Program-made: the position numbers and the translations under genes
Shown here: positions 44,612 through 57,010 of the stretch, piece by piece
Layout of the letters: every line of letters starts with the position of its first letter
Position numbering within the stretch: position 1 is the first letter of the stretch
Notes under the pieces: model-generated
The model's input: only the letters and a program-made list of their open reading frames with translations
What the model was told of the DNA's origin: nothing
Databases searched by the model: none
Assembly: GCA_014773175.1 (NCBI GenBank)
Contig: VXCM01002568.1
Coordinates: forward strand, 35,170-99,169
Direction: 5' to 3'
DNA length: 64,000 nucleotides
Source: Lucifuga dentata
Lineage: Eukaryota > Chordata > Actinopteri > Ophidiiformes > Bythitidae

Positions 44612-45379
44612 TTATCAGTGGCCTTCGTCTGAGGGTACCAGGGGTCAACTCCATAAAGATTTTTCCTCCCTTTTCCAAAACATTAAGCCTAAGGCATCTT
44701 TTGTTATGAGCCTGAACACACGGTGTTACACAACCAGGCAGAAATGTTTAGGGGGCCTCTGAGATTTCCTCTTAAGGTGGTATTCTGAGAAAGCCGGGGA
44801 CGAAATGTTATTTTATATGGAGTGTAAGAGTGAATACGTCTGTCATGTGGGCTGGTAAGAAACGGTGAGAAACGGGAGGCCAGTCTGCAGGCAGCACATA
44901 CATGTAATCACAGCATCAGGGTTGGAATCCTGCTCATAGCCGTGTTGAGTTTTATATGTATTGTAAATGCATCTTCAGGCAGAGATATGTTGGGTTCTTG
45001 GGTCAGTAGAACAGAATATTTTACAGCACATATGCTTAAGGCTTTTGCACACTGTCTTAATTAAGAAACAGAAAAAAAAACTATGAAATCCAGTAAATTT
45101 ACGTTCTCTAGAAATGACTTGCAGTTTTACCATTGCATGTTCCACTGCAGTAACTTTGGGCTCTGTTCTAGTTCGCAAACCTAATTTGGAACCAATCAGA
45201 GCATTTTGATGAAAAACTGTTTTGGAAGCAGAAAGTAGCCTGAAGAGGGAATCTTGACATCATTCTCTTTGTGTATTCTACCTCTATGAAAGTGAAAAAC
45301 AAAGTGAAGGTGTGTTCTGTGTAACATTCATAGTTGGCTCCCATTGGATTGAAGTAAATATGTTTTCATTGCTCTACTG
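44612..45379. other. Gene-free stretch, nothing recognised
   Basis: No repeat partner or frame of interest. Confidence 0.35.
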
Positions 45380-46590
45380 TATATACTCGAGTATAACCCA
45401 AGTTTTTATTACCAAATTTCACAAAGCAAACTGGGGGTTGGCTTATACACAAGTAATTCAGATTTGATCCCAGAGAAGGAAATTTCCAGGAAATACTTCC
45501 CATTACCACTACCCATGGAAAATAGTTTAAATCATACCTGAGAATGAGATATTTCCTGACTAAACATCTTATCAGCACATTTTGCGGCGGCCAGTAAGCT
45601 CTGCTGTGATTGGTCAGTTACGTTAGTTGGTCAGTTAATAAATATCATGTTTACTGGTACATGGATTATTTTCAGAAAATCAGAGGAATACTATGACAAT
45701 ACCCAGAAAAACAGGAAATTTGCTAAACAAATAAATTGACGGAACAACATCAGGGGGTCGGCTGAGGGAATTCCAAAACTCCATATGGAGGAATGTCCAG
45801 CACATAGACAGGCCCGCATCGACTCAGGTACAGGATAATTACTGAAAACACGGAATGGGTGAGATTCTTAGCAGCTAAATAAGCTAAATAAGCACCGTGA
45901 TAATTATAGCTAATTTGTAAAGCTTTCCTTACCTTCATCAGTCTTTTGTTCCGTCTGCAGTCCGTTTATTAAATGCTTGTAGTTAATTTCTGGCTCATTG
46001 ATGGAGCTAACTGATCTCTTGTACGTTGGTTGTTCACATTCAGGCTCCTTATTTATTTCTTGTACATGACTTGACTGATCCTTGCACTTGTGAGCGTATG
46101 TGACTGGAGTAATCTTTATTTATTTTGCACTTCGATAGTAATGCTGAATACACTGTGATGCTCCTTGGTGCTGTTCCCTCATCTAACTTTTAGACTGACT
46201 TTGTGTTACTGTGGTTACTGTGTTTTTTTTATTGTGAGTGTGTTATTGTGGTTTGTGTTGTGTGAGCTGTTTTTGGAATTTCCCCTTGAGGGATAAATAA
46301 AGTGTATCGTATCATATCGTATAGTATCAGTGCAATTCAGATGAGGAAGAGGAGTCTGGAAAACTTAATGTTAGCTAATGTCACTTATGGTAATCAGCTG
46401 TTTACCGGTACTGGTACGTGGATTATTTTCAGAAAATCACAGGAATACTATGAGAATTCTCAGAAAAAACAGTTATTTGCTAAACAAATAAACTGATAGA
46501 ACAACATCAGGGAGTCGGCTTATATGCGGGTTTCTTTAAAAATCTAAATTTGCAGGTAAAACTCGGGGTTGGCTTATAGTCAAGTATTTG
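45380..46590. mobile_element. DNA element with tactcgagtataa-type inverted termini (family I), interrupted
   Basis: Left end tatatactcgagtataaccc-aagttttta and the reverse complement of the right end, aaatacttgactataagcca-accccgagtttt, form degenerate inverted termini around gggttggcttata blocks. Two 110-bp direct repeats lie inside (45653-45762 and 46410-46520) sharing tggattattttcagaaaatc, tttgctaaacaaataaa and acaacatcaggg. A LINE tail separates them. Superfamily uncertain; such termini occur in old vertebrate DNA transposons. Confidence 0.5.
46030..46330 (+). mobile_element. LINE 3' tail nested in family I
   Basis: Ends ttttggaatttccccttgag-ggataaataaagt followed by short gtatcgtatcatatc repeats. 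A ggaatttccc...ataaag end with a GTATC-type tail is frequent in fish non-LTR elements. No coding part recognised; 5' boundary approximate. Confidence 0.45.
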
Positions 46591-46608
46591 TGGTACTTCC
46601 TCTTTTAC

Positions 46609-46741
46609 TAAAAAAAACAAAACAAAACAAAAAAAAAACCGCTGTAACTTGTGTTGGTTCCACTACAAACTGGTNTAAAAAAAACAAAACAAAACAAAAA
46701 AAAAACCGCTGTAACTTGTGTTGGTTCCACTACAAACTGGT
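46609..46741. repeat. 66-bp direct duplication around single N (46675)
   Basis: taaaaaaaacaaaacaaaac...tacaaactggt is exact on both sides. The A/C-rich left part is hard to assemble. Confidence 0.85.
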
Positions 46742-47657
46742 GGAAATGTGTGCTGGTTGGTTCATTCGATGATACATTGGTTCTGTGGATATTTAATAGA
46801 ACAGTTTGAGAACCAGACTGTTTTTTGTCAAAAAGAACTAGCTGAGAGTTTAGAATTACTGGACCAGAGCTGCTGAGGGACGTGATTTGTCTTCAAGCCA
46901 CATTCTCACTTCTCTTACCTCTGAACTCCCTCAAACCACTGCAAACATTTTACAGGTGGAGGAAGTGAAAATACTTTTATCCTGAAGCTACATTCCTGCT
47001 GTTAGACTGACTGACTGATGTGTTCCGCCGAGACCTTTGATACCAAAGATGATGCACCAGCCAGCTCCCTCCATTTGGAGAGGACAGAGCACAACCAGCT
47101 GCCAATCAAACTTAATTTAGAGGAAGAGACTATTTGCCTGAAGCAGGGGGAGCTCCCAGTGCTCGGCATACCTGTCCAGCATTGATTGAAATAAAGTTAA
47201 CGTCTGAGTAATGAATGGCCCTGACAGACCTATTACACAGCAGGGAGGTATACACACATGAACGAAGCCTGGATTTGTGCAAGTGTGTGTAAGAGTGGGC
47301 TGTTCAGCGTCCACGGCAATAACTGACACACCTTCACATACTAATAAGTCCCAGTGTGTAGCTAAACTAGCAACTGCTCTGTTTATCTTCCAGCAGCGTT
47401 CAGGCCACCAGCCGGCTTCCCTTTACTAGCCAGCCGGTCACAGCACATTGAGACGGACTAATAATACACACACACACGCACACACTGACACCTTTACAGA
47501 CTGCTGAGTTATGGGATGACAGTCATAGACGGGGAGTATGGTTAGAAATAATGTTCCCAGTCATATCTATATATTTTGGTTGAAAAATCCTTATTTTCCA
47601 AAGTATTCGGTGTTTTATTCATATTGATCCACGGTGGAAAAGCTCCTAAAACAGCTT
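46742..47657. other. Gene-free stretch with possibly conserved block
   Basis: Sequence at about 47020-47240 (gacctttgataccaaagatg, aaacttaatttagaggaag, gtctgagtaatgaatggcc) is unique-looking and might be conserved non-coding DNA. CA tract near 47466-47483. Confidence 0.3.
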
Positions 47658-47661
47658 TTAA

Positions 47662-48191
47662 AGGACCATACCACCTATTTTATATGTTTGAGCCTAATAT
47701 ATTCAGTTTTCATACATGTAACGTTACTGACAATCATTTCTCAAAGCATACTACTGGAACGGTGAATTAAAAATGTTTTTCCTACCTTCCAGACCTCCAT
47801 TGGTTTCAGTTCATTCTGCTATTAAAATCAACTTGTTGATACTGTAAACGTTCTTGGGATAGGTAATCCATCATCACCAACAAGACGTGTATTCAGGTTT
47901 TTTTAGAAGTTATGTAATTTTAGTGTTTAAGCTCAATAAAAAGCGTGGAGTGAATGTATGCCTCCACCGGGGAATATAGTCCCAAAAGAAGACCTGTGTT
48001 TATGGAAAAATTTAAAGGACCGTGACTTCATAAGGCTGTGTAACTATTAGCAGGAGAAACATGGATTTTTAAGGTGGGTGTATTGCTTGAATATTTGATT
48101 TTGAAAGATTAAGAGATTTAGCAAAATATCAGGAAAGCTGAAAAACCTCTTAAACAACCTCTCGAACATGCAAAATGGGTGGTACGGTCCT
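47662..48191 (+). mobile_element. TTAA long-TIR element, copy 4
   Basis: TTAA at 47658-47661, start aggaccataccacctatttt; end aaatgggtggtacggtcct, TTAA at 48192-48195. Carries the full central block (ccatcatcaccaacaagacg, aagcgtggagtgaatgtatg, aaaagaagacctgtgtttat). The right inverted terminus is shortened: the gaaatgattgtcag part is missing. Confidence 0.85.
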
Positions 48192-48195
48192 TTAA

Positions 48196-48560
48196 TGTAC
48201 ACCACAGTGCACAAAGCTCCATTTTGTTCTAAGTACGCATACATGTATGCATGATGGACACCAAGTGTATCATATATTTGTTGGTTGTGGATGTTAATTC
48301 TTGTAAACTGATGTCAGCGATGGTGTCAATCAGGAAAATGTCTCAAAGCCAGAAACTCACATATCATCTCCTCCGTCAGTGCTGCTGCTGTTTCTTTCAT
48401 TCGTTTGGTTGTCGCCGTCTTTGTTCACACAAATGAGGAAAAAAAAAATCAAAAGTAGTTTTCAAGGTGTTCTGGTACCAGCCTTCACACTGCCCCCTAG
48501 TGGATATCCTCCAAATTAACGTAAACTACAAAAGTATATGTGCAACAGTTTGTGTATCAA
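48196..48560 (+). repeat. Interspersed repeat G, copy 2
   Basis: Contains gtagttttcaaggtgttctg, gccttcacactgccccctag-tggatatcctccaaatta, matching 56895-56990 and, less fully, 25700-25790. TTAA element copy 4 lies directly against its left side. Confidence 0.5.
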
Positions 48561-49357
48561 CAGGGATGAACAGTTACAACAACACATATTCATACATGTC
48601 TAATCCAAATAAAATCCAACCGATGCAGTTAGAGTAACAGGAAGTAACATAGCCATCACACAGTTTATGACTGGATGATAAAAGGCATGGCCAATAATAA
48701 TATGTTAAAACAAAATGCGAAACATGGGTTCTCCACACACAGAAAGCTCACTGACACGTCTGCTATATTCCTCGCTAAATGAATACGATCCCTCGGGTGC
48801 TCTCACTTTATAATTTATGGTCAAACAAAAACCATTTAGACATGGACTTATGGCCTGTGAATTGTTTGTATTAGCTGCCTCATAAAAGGCATCAGCTTGT
48901 CAGCTTCAGCAGTATGCAAACTAAGGGTGAGTGTGAGAATGAGTGTGTGTTATACTTGGAAAATCAGCTGCAGTCCATATGGTTAGCATTGTAGCTCAGC
49001 TCTGGCCACATCGCTGCCTTGCTGCTCAACTGAGAGAAACCTGTAAAACTGAAATGCTGAATAATCATAAAAATGCAGAAATAACAGATTTATAAAAGAG
49101 CCGTGTTCTTTAAAGTAATACAACTGCAACAATTAGAATATAAATCAAACACAGGTCCTCCCAGGAGGCTAGTTCATGTGAAAAGTTACTAATGTGGAAA
49201 AAAATGAACTCAAAACAGCTGCAGAATCAGTGCTACTGAATGCTATGGTGACTTCTTTTGGATTCTTTATGCATTACATGTTTTTACTGTAATAATATGT
49301 GTTCTAAATAAAAGCCTCTTTCAGACATACACCTTATTCTGTGAATTGGGTGGCAAT
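48561..49357. other. Gene-free stretch with possibly conserved block
   Basis: Sequence at about 48800-48960 (ataatttatggtcaaac, gcctgtgaattgtttgtatt) is unique-looking. No frame or transposon recognised. Confidence 0.3.
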
Positions 49358-49361
49358 TTAA

Positions 49362-49951
49362 AGGACCATACCAACCATTTTGCATGTTTGAGCCTAATAT
49401 ATTCAATTTTCATACATGTTCCTAAAGCATACTACTGGAACAGTGAATTAAAAATGTTTTTCCTACCTTCCAGACCTCCATTGGCTTCAGTTCATTCTGG
49501 TATGCTATTAAAATCAACTTGTTAAAATCAACTATTAAAATCAACTTGTTGATACTTGAAACGTTCTTGGGATAGGTAATCCATCATCACCAACAAGACG
49601 TGTATTCAGGTTTTTTCGAAGTTTCATAATTTTAGTGTTTAAGGATAATAAAAAGCGTGGAGTGAATGTATGCCTCCACCGGGGAATATAGTCCCAAAAG
49701 AAGACCTGCGTTTATGGAAAAATTTAAAGGACCGTGACTTCATAAGGCTGTGTAACTATTAGCAGGAGAAACATGGATTTTTAAGGTGGGTGTATCACTT
49801 GAATATTTGATTTTGAAAGATTAAGAGATTTTGCAAAATATCAGGAAAGCTGAAATACGGTTTTATCCTTTGGGAAATGATTGTCAGTCACGTAACATGT
49901 ATGAAAATTAAATATATTAGGCTCAAACATGCAAAATGGATGGTATGGTCT
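49362..49951 (+). mobile_element. TTAA long-TIR element, copy 5 (full length)
   Basis: TTAA at 49358-49361, start aggaccataccaaccatttt; end atggatggtatggtct, TTAA at 49952-49955. At 590 bp it is the best complete reference in this orientation. Contains a local 25-bp tandem duplication of attaaaatcaacttgtt (about 49506-49553). Both inverted termini are present; the left one lacks about 25 bp. Confidence 0.88.
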
Positions 49952-49955
49952 TTAA

Positions 49956-50530
49956 TACTCGTGTTTGAAAAGATCCCCAGCATTTCCGTAAAAGTAGTGC
50001 CGGCAATTTTAGAAGGTAGGACCTCATGACATTTTTGCAAAACTTATTTCACAGCATGTGTGCAGAAGTGTCGTCATGTTGCTGTTTTTGTGTATAGCAT
50101 GTGGACCAATCCCAAATAAAGCTTAAATTCTGTGCCTGGATCACATCTTTACAAACAATAAACTGGCTGGAAATTGGTCTGACAGAAATTAGAGAGCCGC
50201 TCACCAACCACGCCAAAGACGAGACAAGCAGACCGCTAAACGGCACCGTGAGAGACGCCATTTTTTACTCTTGCTTGCAATTTTGCTGTAAACAATCTGC
50301 CGCCTCATGTGTTATATGCAAATTCCTGCATTAGCCAGTCTCACCTGGCAGATGCCAAATGTCACAGGAGAACCATGTGTCTGTCCATAAAGGTCCTGGC
50401 ATGTTTGAACAGAGACATTCTGGCACGTTGCCATAAAGCAGACCTGTGTTTGAACGGACAGAAGCAGCACTTTAACAGATGTCCGATGCCAGCAATTTAA
50501 CAGATTCCACTCTGAAAGGACTTAATGAAG
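49956..50530 (+). repeat. Interspersed repeat B, copy 2 (uninterrupted)
   Basis: Second copy of the repeat at 4490-5620, without the LINE insertion. It starts immediately after TTAA element copy 5. Two frames (77 and 63 codons) lie inside; they are not preserved in copy 1. Confidence 0.6.
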
Positions 50531-51859
50531 GCACTGTTCAAACTTCAGCGCTGTTCATTTTACTGTGTATCCTCTGGATGTTCTGAATGACTAACAATGT
50601 CTATTTATGTGTCCTGTAGTTTGATATGTCGAACATTAGCCAGCAATGTTTGGGGTTACGCTGAGAGTTTGTTTCCCACTGTGGCCACCCACACTAAATC
50701 TATATGCAGTCACTGTAACGTAAGAAGCTTTGGATAAAAGCTCCCACCAAATGGCATCACGGATGTTATGAGCCAGACACCTTCTCCTGTGTCAAAATTA
50801 GCATGATTAACATTCTGAAGTATCTTTGTTATTCTCATGAATGGTGTAACTGAAACGACGTTCTCATAAAAAGTGAACCATGGATCAAATTAAAAGATTT
50901 ACCGCAAAATCTGTAATTGCAGCAAAGTTTGTGGTAATTCAATGCCTCCTGTGAAGTAATGACTCTGACTTGCCAAAATGTGAGAGGACAGCATGTTTTA
51001 GCTTGTTTCCCAGGCTGTTTTTAGATGTGTTATGGTTGTGGGCATCAGTCATAATGCCAAGGTCATGGCTTCTAGATGGCTTTTCCACTATTAGCCCTCA
51101 TTATAGCTCATTAGGCATCAGCTGCTTGTCTCTTCACCCCTCACAACACACTCACACACACATTTATACACTCTTAACCTCTGATCTGGATGGACAGATG
51201 GACAGTTGCACATGGGACACATGCACACATACACGTATAAAATACACAAATACAAATACAGCCGAGACCGCGAAACCTGTCATCCTCACCACTACCGTGC
51301 CAAATGGCGAATAGCGGCGGCTGAGTGTTCCTAGAAACTGATGTTTGGTAAACGGAGANCCGTGCCAAATGGCGAATAGCGGCGGCTGAGTGTTCCTAGA
51401 AACTGATGTTTGGTAAACGGAGACGGCTGGGAGTCAGGGAGGGGTGAGCGCAGCAGGTGGTTCATGGGTACATTCCCCCGCTCTGTGCCACAGGCCAAGG
51501 TAGCAAAGCTGCCTGGAAAACAAGTTCATCAACAGCTTCTGACACGCTGCTGCTGTGCTGGGACGGGGGGGCCGAGTGACTGATGGGGGGCTGTTTCAGG
51601 CCAGAGCGCCGCTACGGTCCAGTCAAGCTTTTTCTGTCCCATTGCTCAGATCAACACAGGTTTCCATCAAGAGTGACCTGTCTCTGCGTGGGGTTCCGGC
51701 TGCTGCCATGAAAAACATGATGCAAAGTTATGTTTGCTTTCCACGTTTCCACATTATGTTTGCTTGCTTTTCCCCAAGTTTTAGGAAGATGAAATGAAAT
51801 GTCATTCGCACTTTGTAATCGAGGTTCCTGGGAGGCAACTGCTGCTTCAGTTGTGCTGT
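50531..51859. other. Gene-free stretch
   Basis: Has gaagctttggataaaagctc-ccaccaaatggc near 50726, a phrase common at the 3' end of fish SINE-like repeats. A 114-codon frame at 50970-51314 contains CA-derived HTHTH residues and no domain. N-centred duplication listed separately. Confidence 0.35.
51295..51423. repeat. 64-bp direct duplication around single N (51359)
   Basis: ccgtgccaaatggcgaatag...taaacggaga is exact on both sides. Confidence 0.85.
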
Positions 51860-51861
51860 AA

Positions 51862-52415
51862 TGCTGTGTTCACAGACCTCGGAAGTGGAATTTTTCCCAG
51901 TTGGAAGCTCCAACTTCCAACCTCAAACCGTTCCAGGCAAATGTCATCAAAAAAGCATGAACACCAATAAATACTGTAAAATTAGTTAAACTTTGTAATA
52001 AATGCTAACTAAAGTAAAGTTAGCCTTCAGGACTGTCTGGTTGTGTTGTTTTACAATTATATTAATCACAGTGGGTATTAAACTTTGTGCAGAGAAGTAA
52101 TATTATGAAATTATTTACACTTACGTATCAACGGCAAACAGTTATTATACAAAATAGTTACCATGGCGATATATTCTGACCTTTTTCTTTCAATTTCACG
52201 CCAGAAAAAATACTTTATTCGCCTTTTAGCTGATCATTTCTATGCATAAAGCTCGCTTCCACGGTACTGTCATGTTGAGTGACGTCATATTCGGTAGGTC
52301 GGGGTAGATCATTTTGGTCAGAGTTTCCTAGCCGGAGCTCCGACTTCAAGTGCCAACACATTTTTCCAAGTAAGAAGTCAGAAAAATCTGAGTTCTGAGG
52401 TCTGTGAACGCAGCA
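51862..52415. mobile_element. PIF/Harbinger-like non-autonomous element
   Basis: Left end tgctgtgttcacagacctcg-gaa and the reverse complement of the right end tgctgcgttcacagacctca-gaa form inverted termini of more than 20 bp with two mismatches. TAA lies at 51859-51861 and 52416-52418, a 3-bp target duplication of the kind made by PIF/Harbinger elements. The 554-bp interior has no transposase frame. Confidence 0.8.
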
Positions 52416-52418
52416 TAA

Positions 52419-55249
52419 GTCTGCGGACGAAAAAGCAAAAGTCATAGGATTGTGTATAGCAAAGGTCAGCGAATGACAAGTTGGGTATCATGGTACAAAT
52501 AGCAGGTCAAAGGGTTAGAGAGGCTGGTTTGATTGTATTGGCAATCTTGCAGAATTTGGAAGGAAGCCAGACTCTCTTACATTCAACAGCAAGTTTGTTT
52601 CTAAGCCTGTTTAACGTTTTATTTAGACGATGATTAGAGCACAACAGGTTCGAGGAAGAACACTATCGGGCCAGTAAATTAGAGCTGCTGAGCTGCACCT
52701 TCTGTCTTAACGGGAGCATTTCACCCTTACTCAGGATTGACACCATGTACTGTCAGCTGAATACTACATTGCTATCCCGTCGCTGGTTGCCATTAAGCTT
52801 GGGGCTAGCGGAGGGGGCGCAGAGTTCTTGGACAGGAGGGCTGATTGGTTTGACAGGTTCACAGGTCAGCGGCGTGGATGTCCTCCCCTGCTGGCAGCCA
52901 TGTGTTGAAGTGTATCGGCCAGGAACGGGATGCTGTGAGCAGGGAGAGGACGCAGCAGGAGTGGGAGCTTTAATGGAGAAAAAGCTGTTACAGTCAGTTA
53001 AACTGCAAGATGACAACAGCAGGAGATAATACAACGCAGCAGCAGCGCCTGGCTTCAGGAGTAAGGAATAAGACGGCCGGGGGGAACCTGATTCAGCTCC
53101 ATTTTTCAGCCATTTTCCAAACATTTCAGCACGAACACAAAGGGAACATCAAAAAAAATTCATTTCATTTTGGAGGAAGGTAGTTTGTCTTTAAAATGTC
53201 TTTAAAAAAAGACAAAAACGCAAAAATTTCACTCTACCTACTGTTCTTAGTGTCAGGTATCTTGATTTAATCCTAAGCAGGGAGGGTTTCTGGTTCTTCC
53301 TCTTCATACTGGCCCTCCAGAGTCAGATAAAGGGTCACCTAGGGTAAGAAATTAGGGCCAGAATCCACAATCCTTATTCTTTGAAAGCACATTCAGTGGA
53401 AGCCAATGTGCCTTTTTAGCCATCTAACTTGGTCTGTTTAGGAAGGCGTTTTCTAAAATTATAGTCTTTTTTTAGAGCAATGTTCCCCCTTTGTTTTCGC
53501 TAAACTTTCAATAAAAGTTTTGCATCTTGCGAACATTCAGCAATGAAACTGAACACAGGGACACAGGATATGTTTGGCAGTTAACATCAAGTATAACGGC
53601 AATCTAAGTAAAGATGAAAAGTCTAAACCTGGACCGGTCTGAGTCACATGAAAATCAATGAACCGTGATGACATTTTTGGTCGTCAGTAGAAAACAGCAA
53701 TCCTTAATCGCATTTCCACTGATGGCCAATTTAGCTCTCTTCTGACCAAAGACAGCCTGCAACAAAATTCTGACAGTGTGAGAAATTTAGAACCAAAATC
53801 TCACAATCTGGCTGCAGATACATGGAAATAGATGAAAGTATCTTTACCTGTGCTGACAGGTGAACTACAGGTTATTCCAGAAGTGACTGGCAGCAAAGGA
53901 AAAATGTGCAGCGAATTAATTTTGCATCAGGGAGTCAATACAAGACTCGTATATTCAATTCTGAATATACAAAGTAAGAAAGAAATGTACAAAGTAAGAA
54001 ACTCTGAGATGAAATCAATAATTCCAGCCACAGTCATTCCTCTGAGTTCTTTCCAACATCTCCATCGATAGCTCAGTATATTTTCTCAACATGTACAACT
54101 TTTCCTGTTTCCTAGAGGGATATATTTCCTGCTCAGGAACATGTGCTAAGAATCCAGAGCCATGAAGATCAGGTTCAGTCCCCGTTATCTCATCCTGTCC
54201 TCTTTTGTGATCAGCGATGGGTGGCCAGGGGCAGGAGGTTTGGTGTGTAAGACAGCTAGGGGGCTGTAACTTTCTCTATAACGTGGTTATATAGATGAAT
54301 GTCACCTACATACTGTACAACCTCAGCATTGTATATCTCCATTCCATCTCCCACCCGTCACTGTGGAGTATCAGGTACGAGCCTGGACTATTTACGAGGT
54401 TACAATGGTCCTGTCAGGGTGGCTGAGATTAATGAAGGCTGGGTGGCTTTGATTACTTACTCTGCTGCTGCACATGTTCCCTTAGCATGACCCGATCAAC
54501 CCCAGGCTACAAAACACACGGTCAGGCCAAAACCAAGCTCACAAGGGGGAACATAGGAGTTTGATCTGATAATAGCATGACATATTTAACCATTAATGAA
54601 AGAATGGGGGTGATTATTATCATTATTGTAGACATGTCTGTGATCCGTGGCGGCCATTGCTGCTTATACTAATGACCCAGTTCTTCTGTTCATTCCAAAC
54701 ATTCTGGAAAAAGCAGGTGATATTAGAAGAGGCGGGACAGCGTTCTTGTGTAGCCAGCATCAGGAAATGACCAGCCGTATGACATGTAGCAGAGTACCTT
54801 GCTATATATCATACGTGTTTGTGCCCAGGGGATGATGACACAATGCCAGACATGCCGTGAACTCTCAGCCTCGCTGTGAACTTGCTCCCAGGTGGGTATA
54901 TCAGATGTTATTGGTCCAGTGGGACACACAATAGTCCATATTAGCCTGCTCTGTTAGCATGTCAGCCCCTCAGATGAAGGATGGCAACTTTAGAGAAGAA
55001 TGGATCACCTGCAAGTTTGCACAATAGCCTGGCCTTGTACTTCACACTCCATGGGTTATGTACAATACCACAGGAGAGGAAATCCCTTCATACATGCAGA
55101 CACTAGGGTTTCAGCAGTGCTTTAAGGGGCGACGATCACTTAGCTTAGCATGCTAGCCACTACTGCTTTTCCAGAGAAAGTTTGATGCTCAGTTAATGGC
55201 ACTGGCACATCTCAATGAATTTGTATTGTACTATGATAAAGATGTAGAC
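52419..55249. other. Gene-free stretch, 2.8 kb
   Basis: A GC-richer section (52745-53125) carries a 94-codon forward and a 123-codon reverse frame over the same bases; neither has a domain. Short local repeat tacaaagtaagaaa near 53970-54000. No transposon ends recognised. Confidence 0.35.
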
Positions 55250-55768
55250 CAGGGTTCCCCAACTAGTTTTCCCCAAGGGACAAATTATGTCAAGCATGCC
55301 AAGCCAAGGGCCACTACTCCCCCCCCCCCCCCCNCCCCCCCCCCCCCAGATCGCCATCATTTCGGGTGGGAAATGATGGCGATCTCTTCTTATTCTCATT
55401 GGTAATAACAACGGAAAACAATTTTGTAATTTTTGTTTATTTTTAAACGTAATCCTTTACAACTGGAGCGGCCCGGCACCAGGCCCAGCACTTCCATTGT
55501 AGTGTTAGCGGTGTTTTATAATCACCATTTTATAATAAAATGGAGATATATTAATATCTACAGAAAGCTTAGATTCTCCTGAACAAAATGAGCCCAAACA
55601 TGACATTTTATGACCACACAATCCCAAGATAAATGTAATAAAGCACAAGATAGCCTCTGAGCTAAAATCTAGCTTCATCCAAGCTAAAACCTAGCTTTGT
55701 CGCTTCTTGATGATGCAACTTCGAGGGCAGTCTAAATTTTAAAATCCCTCTCTGTGATTCGATCGTAG

Positions 55769-55903
55769 ACTAGCAGAGGATTTGATTGATGGGTCAGTGG
55801 TCCTATCAGCTTTTACGTAGCCATGGTAACAGGCGNACTAGCAGAGGATTTGATTGATGGGTCAGTGGTCCTATCAGCTTTTACGTAGCCATGGTAACAG
55901 GCG
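55769..55903. repeat. 67-bp direct duplication around single N (55836)
   Basis: actagcagaggatttgattg...gtaacaggcg is exact on both sides. Confidence 0.85.
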
Positions 55904-55979
55904 TGGTTCCCCATGTGTAATATGTGTGTAATATTTCACTGACAGACCAGAGACCATGCGCTTGTCCCTATGTAGTGTC

Positions 55980-56114
55980 CATGATGTTTTATAATCACCA
56001 TTTCTCAATGAAATGGAGATATATGAATATCTATGGAAAGCTTAGANCATGATGTTTTATAATCACCATTTCTCAATGAAATGGAGATATATGAATATCT
56101 ATGGAAAGCTTAGA
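55980..56114. repeat. 67-bp direct duplication around single N (56047)
   Basis: catgatgttttataatcacc...aaagcttaga is exact on both sides; the related block at 55510 has the segment once. Confidence 0.88.
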
Positions 56115-56879
56115 CTCTCCTGAACAAAATGAGCCTAAGATGACATTTTATGACCATGCAATCCTGAGATAAGTGTGACTAAAGTACAAGATTTTTTTTA
56201 TATTTTTTTGTTTTTGTTTTTGTTTGGAGAAGTCAGCTGAGGGCCTGATAGATAGGACCCAAGGGCCGCATTTGGCCTGCGGGCCGCCAGTTGGGGATCC
56301 CTGGTGAAGACTAAAGCTAAGGTGGGTTCCCTACATTTTTAGATAATTTTCCAGAATTTTCTTTGATGATGTCTATAGATCTCCACACAGATTATAAAAA
56401 CAAGCAGTAAAAACACTGATAAATGTAATACTTACCCAAAACAACATGCTGCGGTGATTTGAAGGTACTCTAGGTATCTCTAGGTTGAAAGTGGGCTAAA
56501 CTTGGTTGAGAAGTTAATTTTTTAAGACATCTAATGTGTATGTAACCTCTGTTTTTATCAGCATTTCAACCTGTGCCAGATCAGTGTTTTACACTGAAAT
56601 ATAGTCAGTTCCAGTCATTTTCCATCCACAAAGCAGCAAAGCTTGCTGCGAGTGTTAGCTTTGGGCCAATTTATACTTGATGTTGAATATGGATATGATG
56701 CAGCTGCTACACGTATTCTGTGTTCCTTCGAAGCATTAGTTGTGAGCAAGAAGAAATGCTACGTTTGCACGATACAGTATCTGACATGTAAGAATTCCAC
56801 ATTTCTGCTCCACATCAACAAATATACCTGCCAGAATAGTTGGTTTGAAATCATCTTTGATTGTCACCATTTTTATTTA

Positions 56880-57010
56880 CACCATGGAGCAAAACCTGAA
56901 GTAGTTTTTAAAGTGTTTGTGTGCTGACAAGAGATGACGTTTCAGCCTTGTATTGGCCCCTAATGGATATACATCCTCCAAATTGATGTAAATTATGCAG
57001 GTGAGAGTAT
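56880..57010 (+). repeat. Interspersed repeat G, copy 3
   Basis: gaagtagtttttaaagtgtt, tgacgtttcagccttgtatt, ggcccctaatggatatacat, cctccaaattgatgtaaa align with copy 2. Confidence 0.5.

Larger units (their letters stand above)
55250..56303. mobile_element. hAT-type non-autonomous element with CAGGG termini
   Basis: Starts cagggttccccaactagttt and ends gccgccagttggggatccctg, inverted termini of the CAGGGGTCCCCAAC type. Flanks atgtagac (55242-55249) and gtgaagac (56304-56311) agree at 6 of 8 positions, as expected for an old hAT duplication. Two internal copies of a roughly 140-bp block (55510-55650 and 55983-56190, with ataatcaccatt, atggagatatat, ctcctgaacaaaatgagcc) occur. Two N-centred artefact duplications and a C run with N (55334) lie inside. 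Confidence 0.8.

Noticed and set aside
52745..53124. Overlapping 94-codon forward and 123-codon reverse frames in GC-richer DNA
   Set aside because: Both are open because the region is GC-richer; no recognisable family, start context or splice structure favours either.
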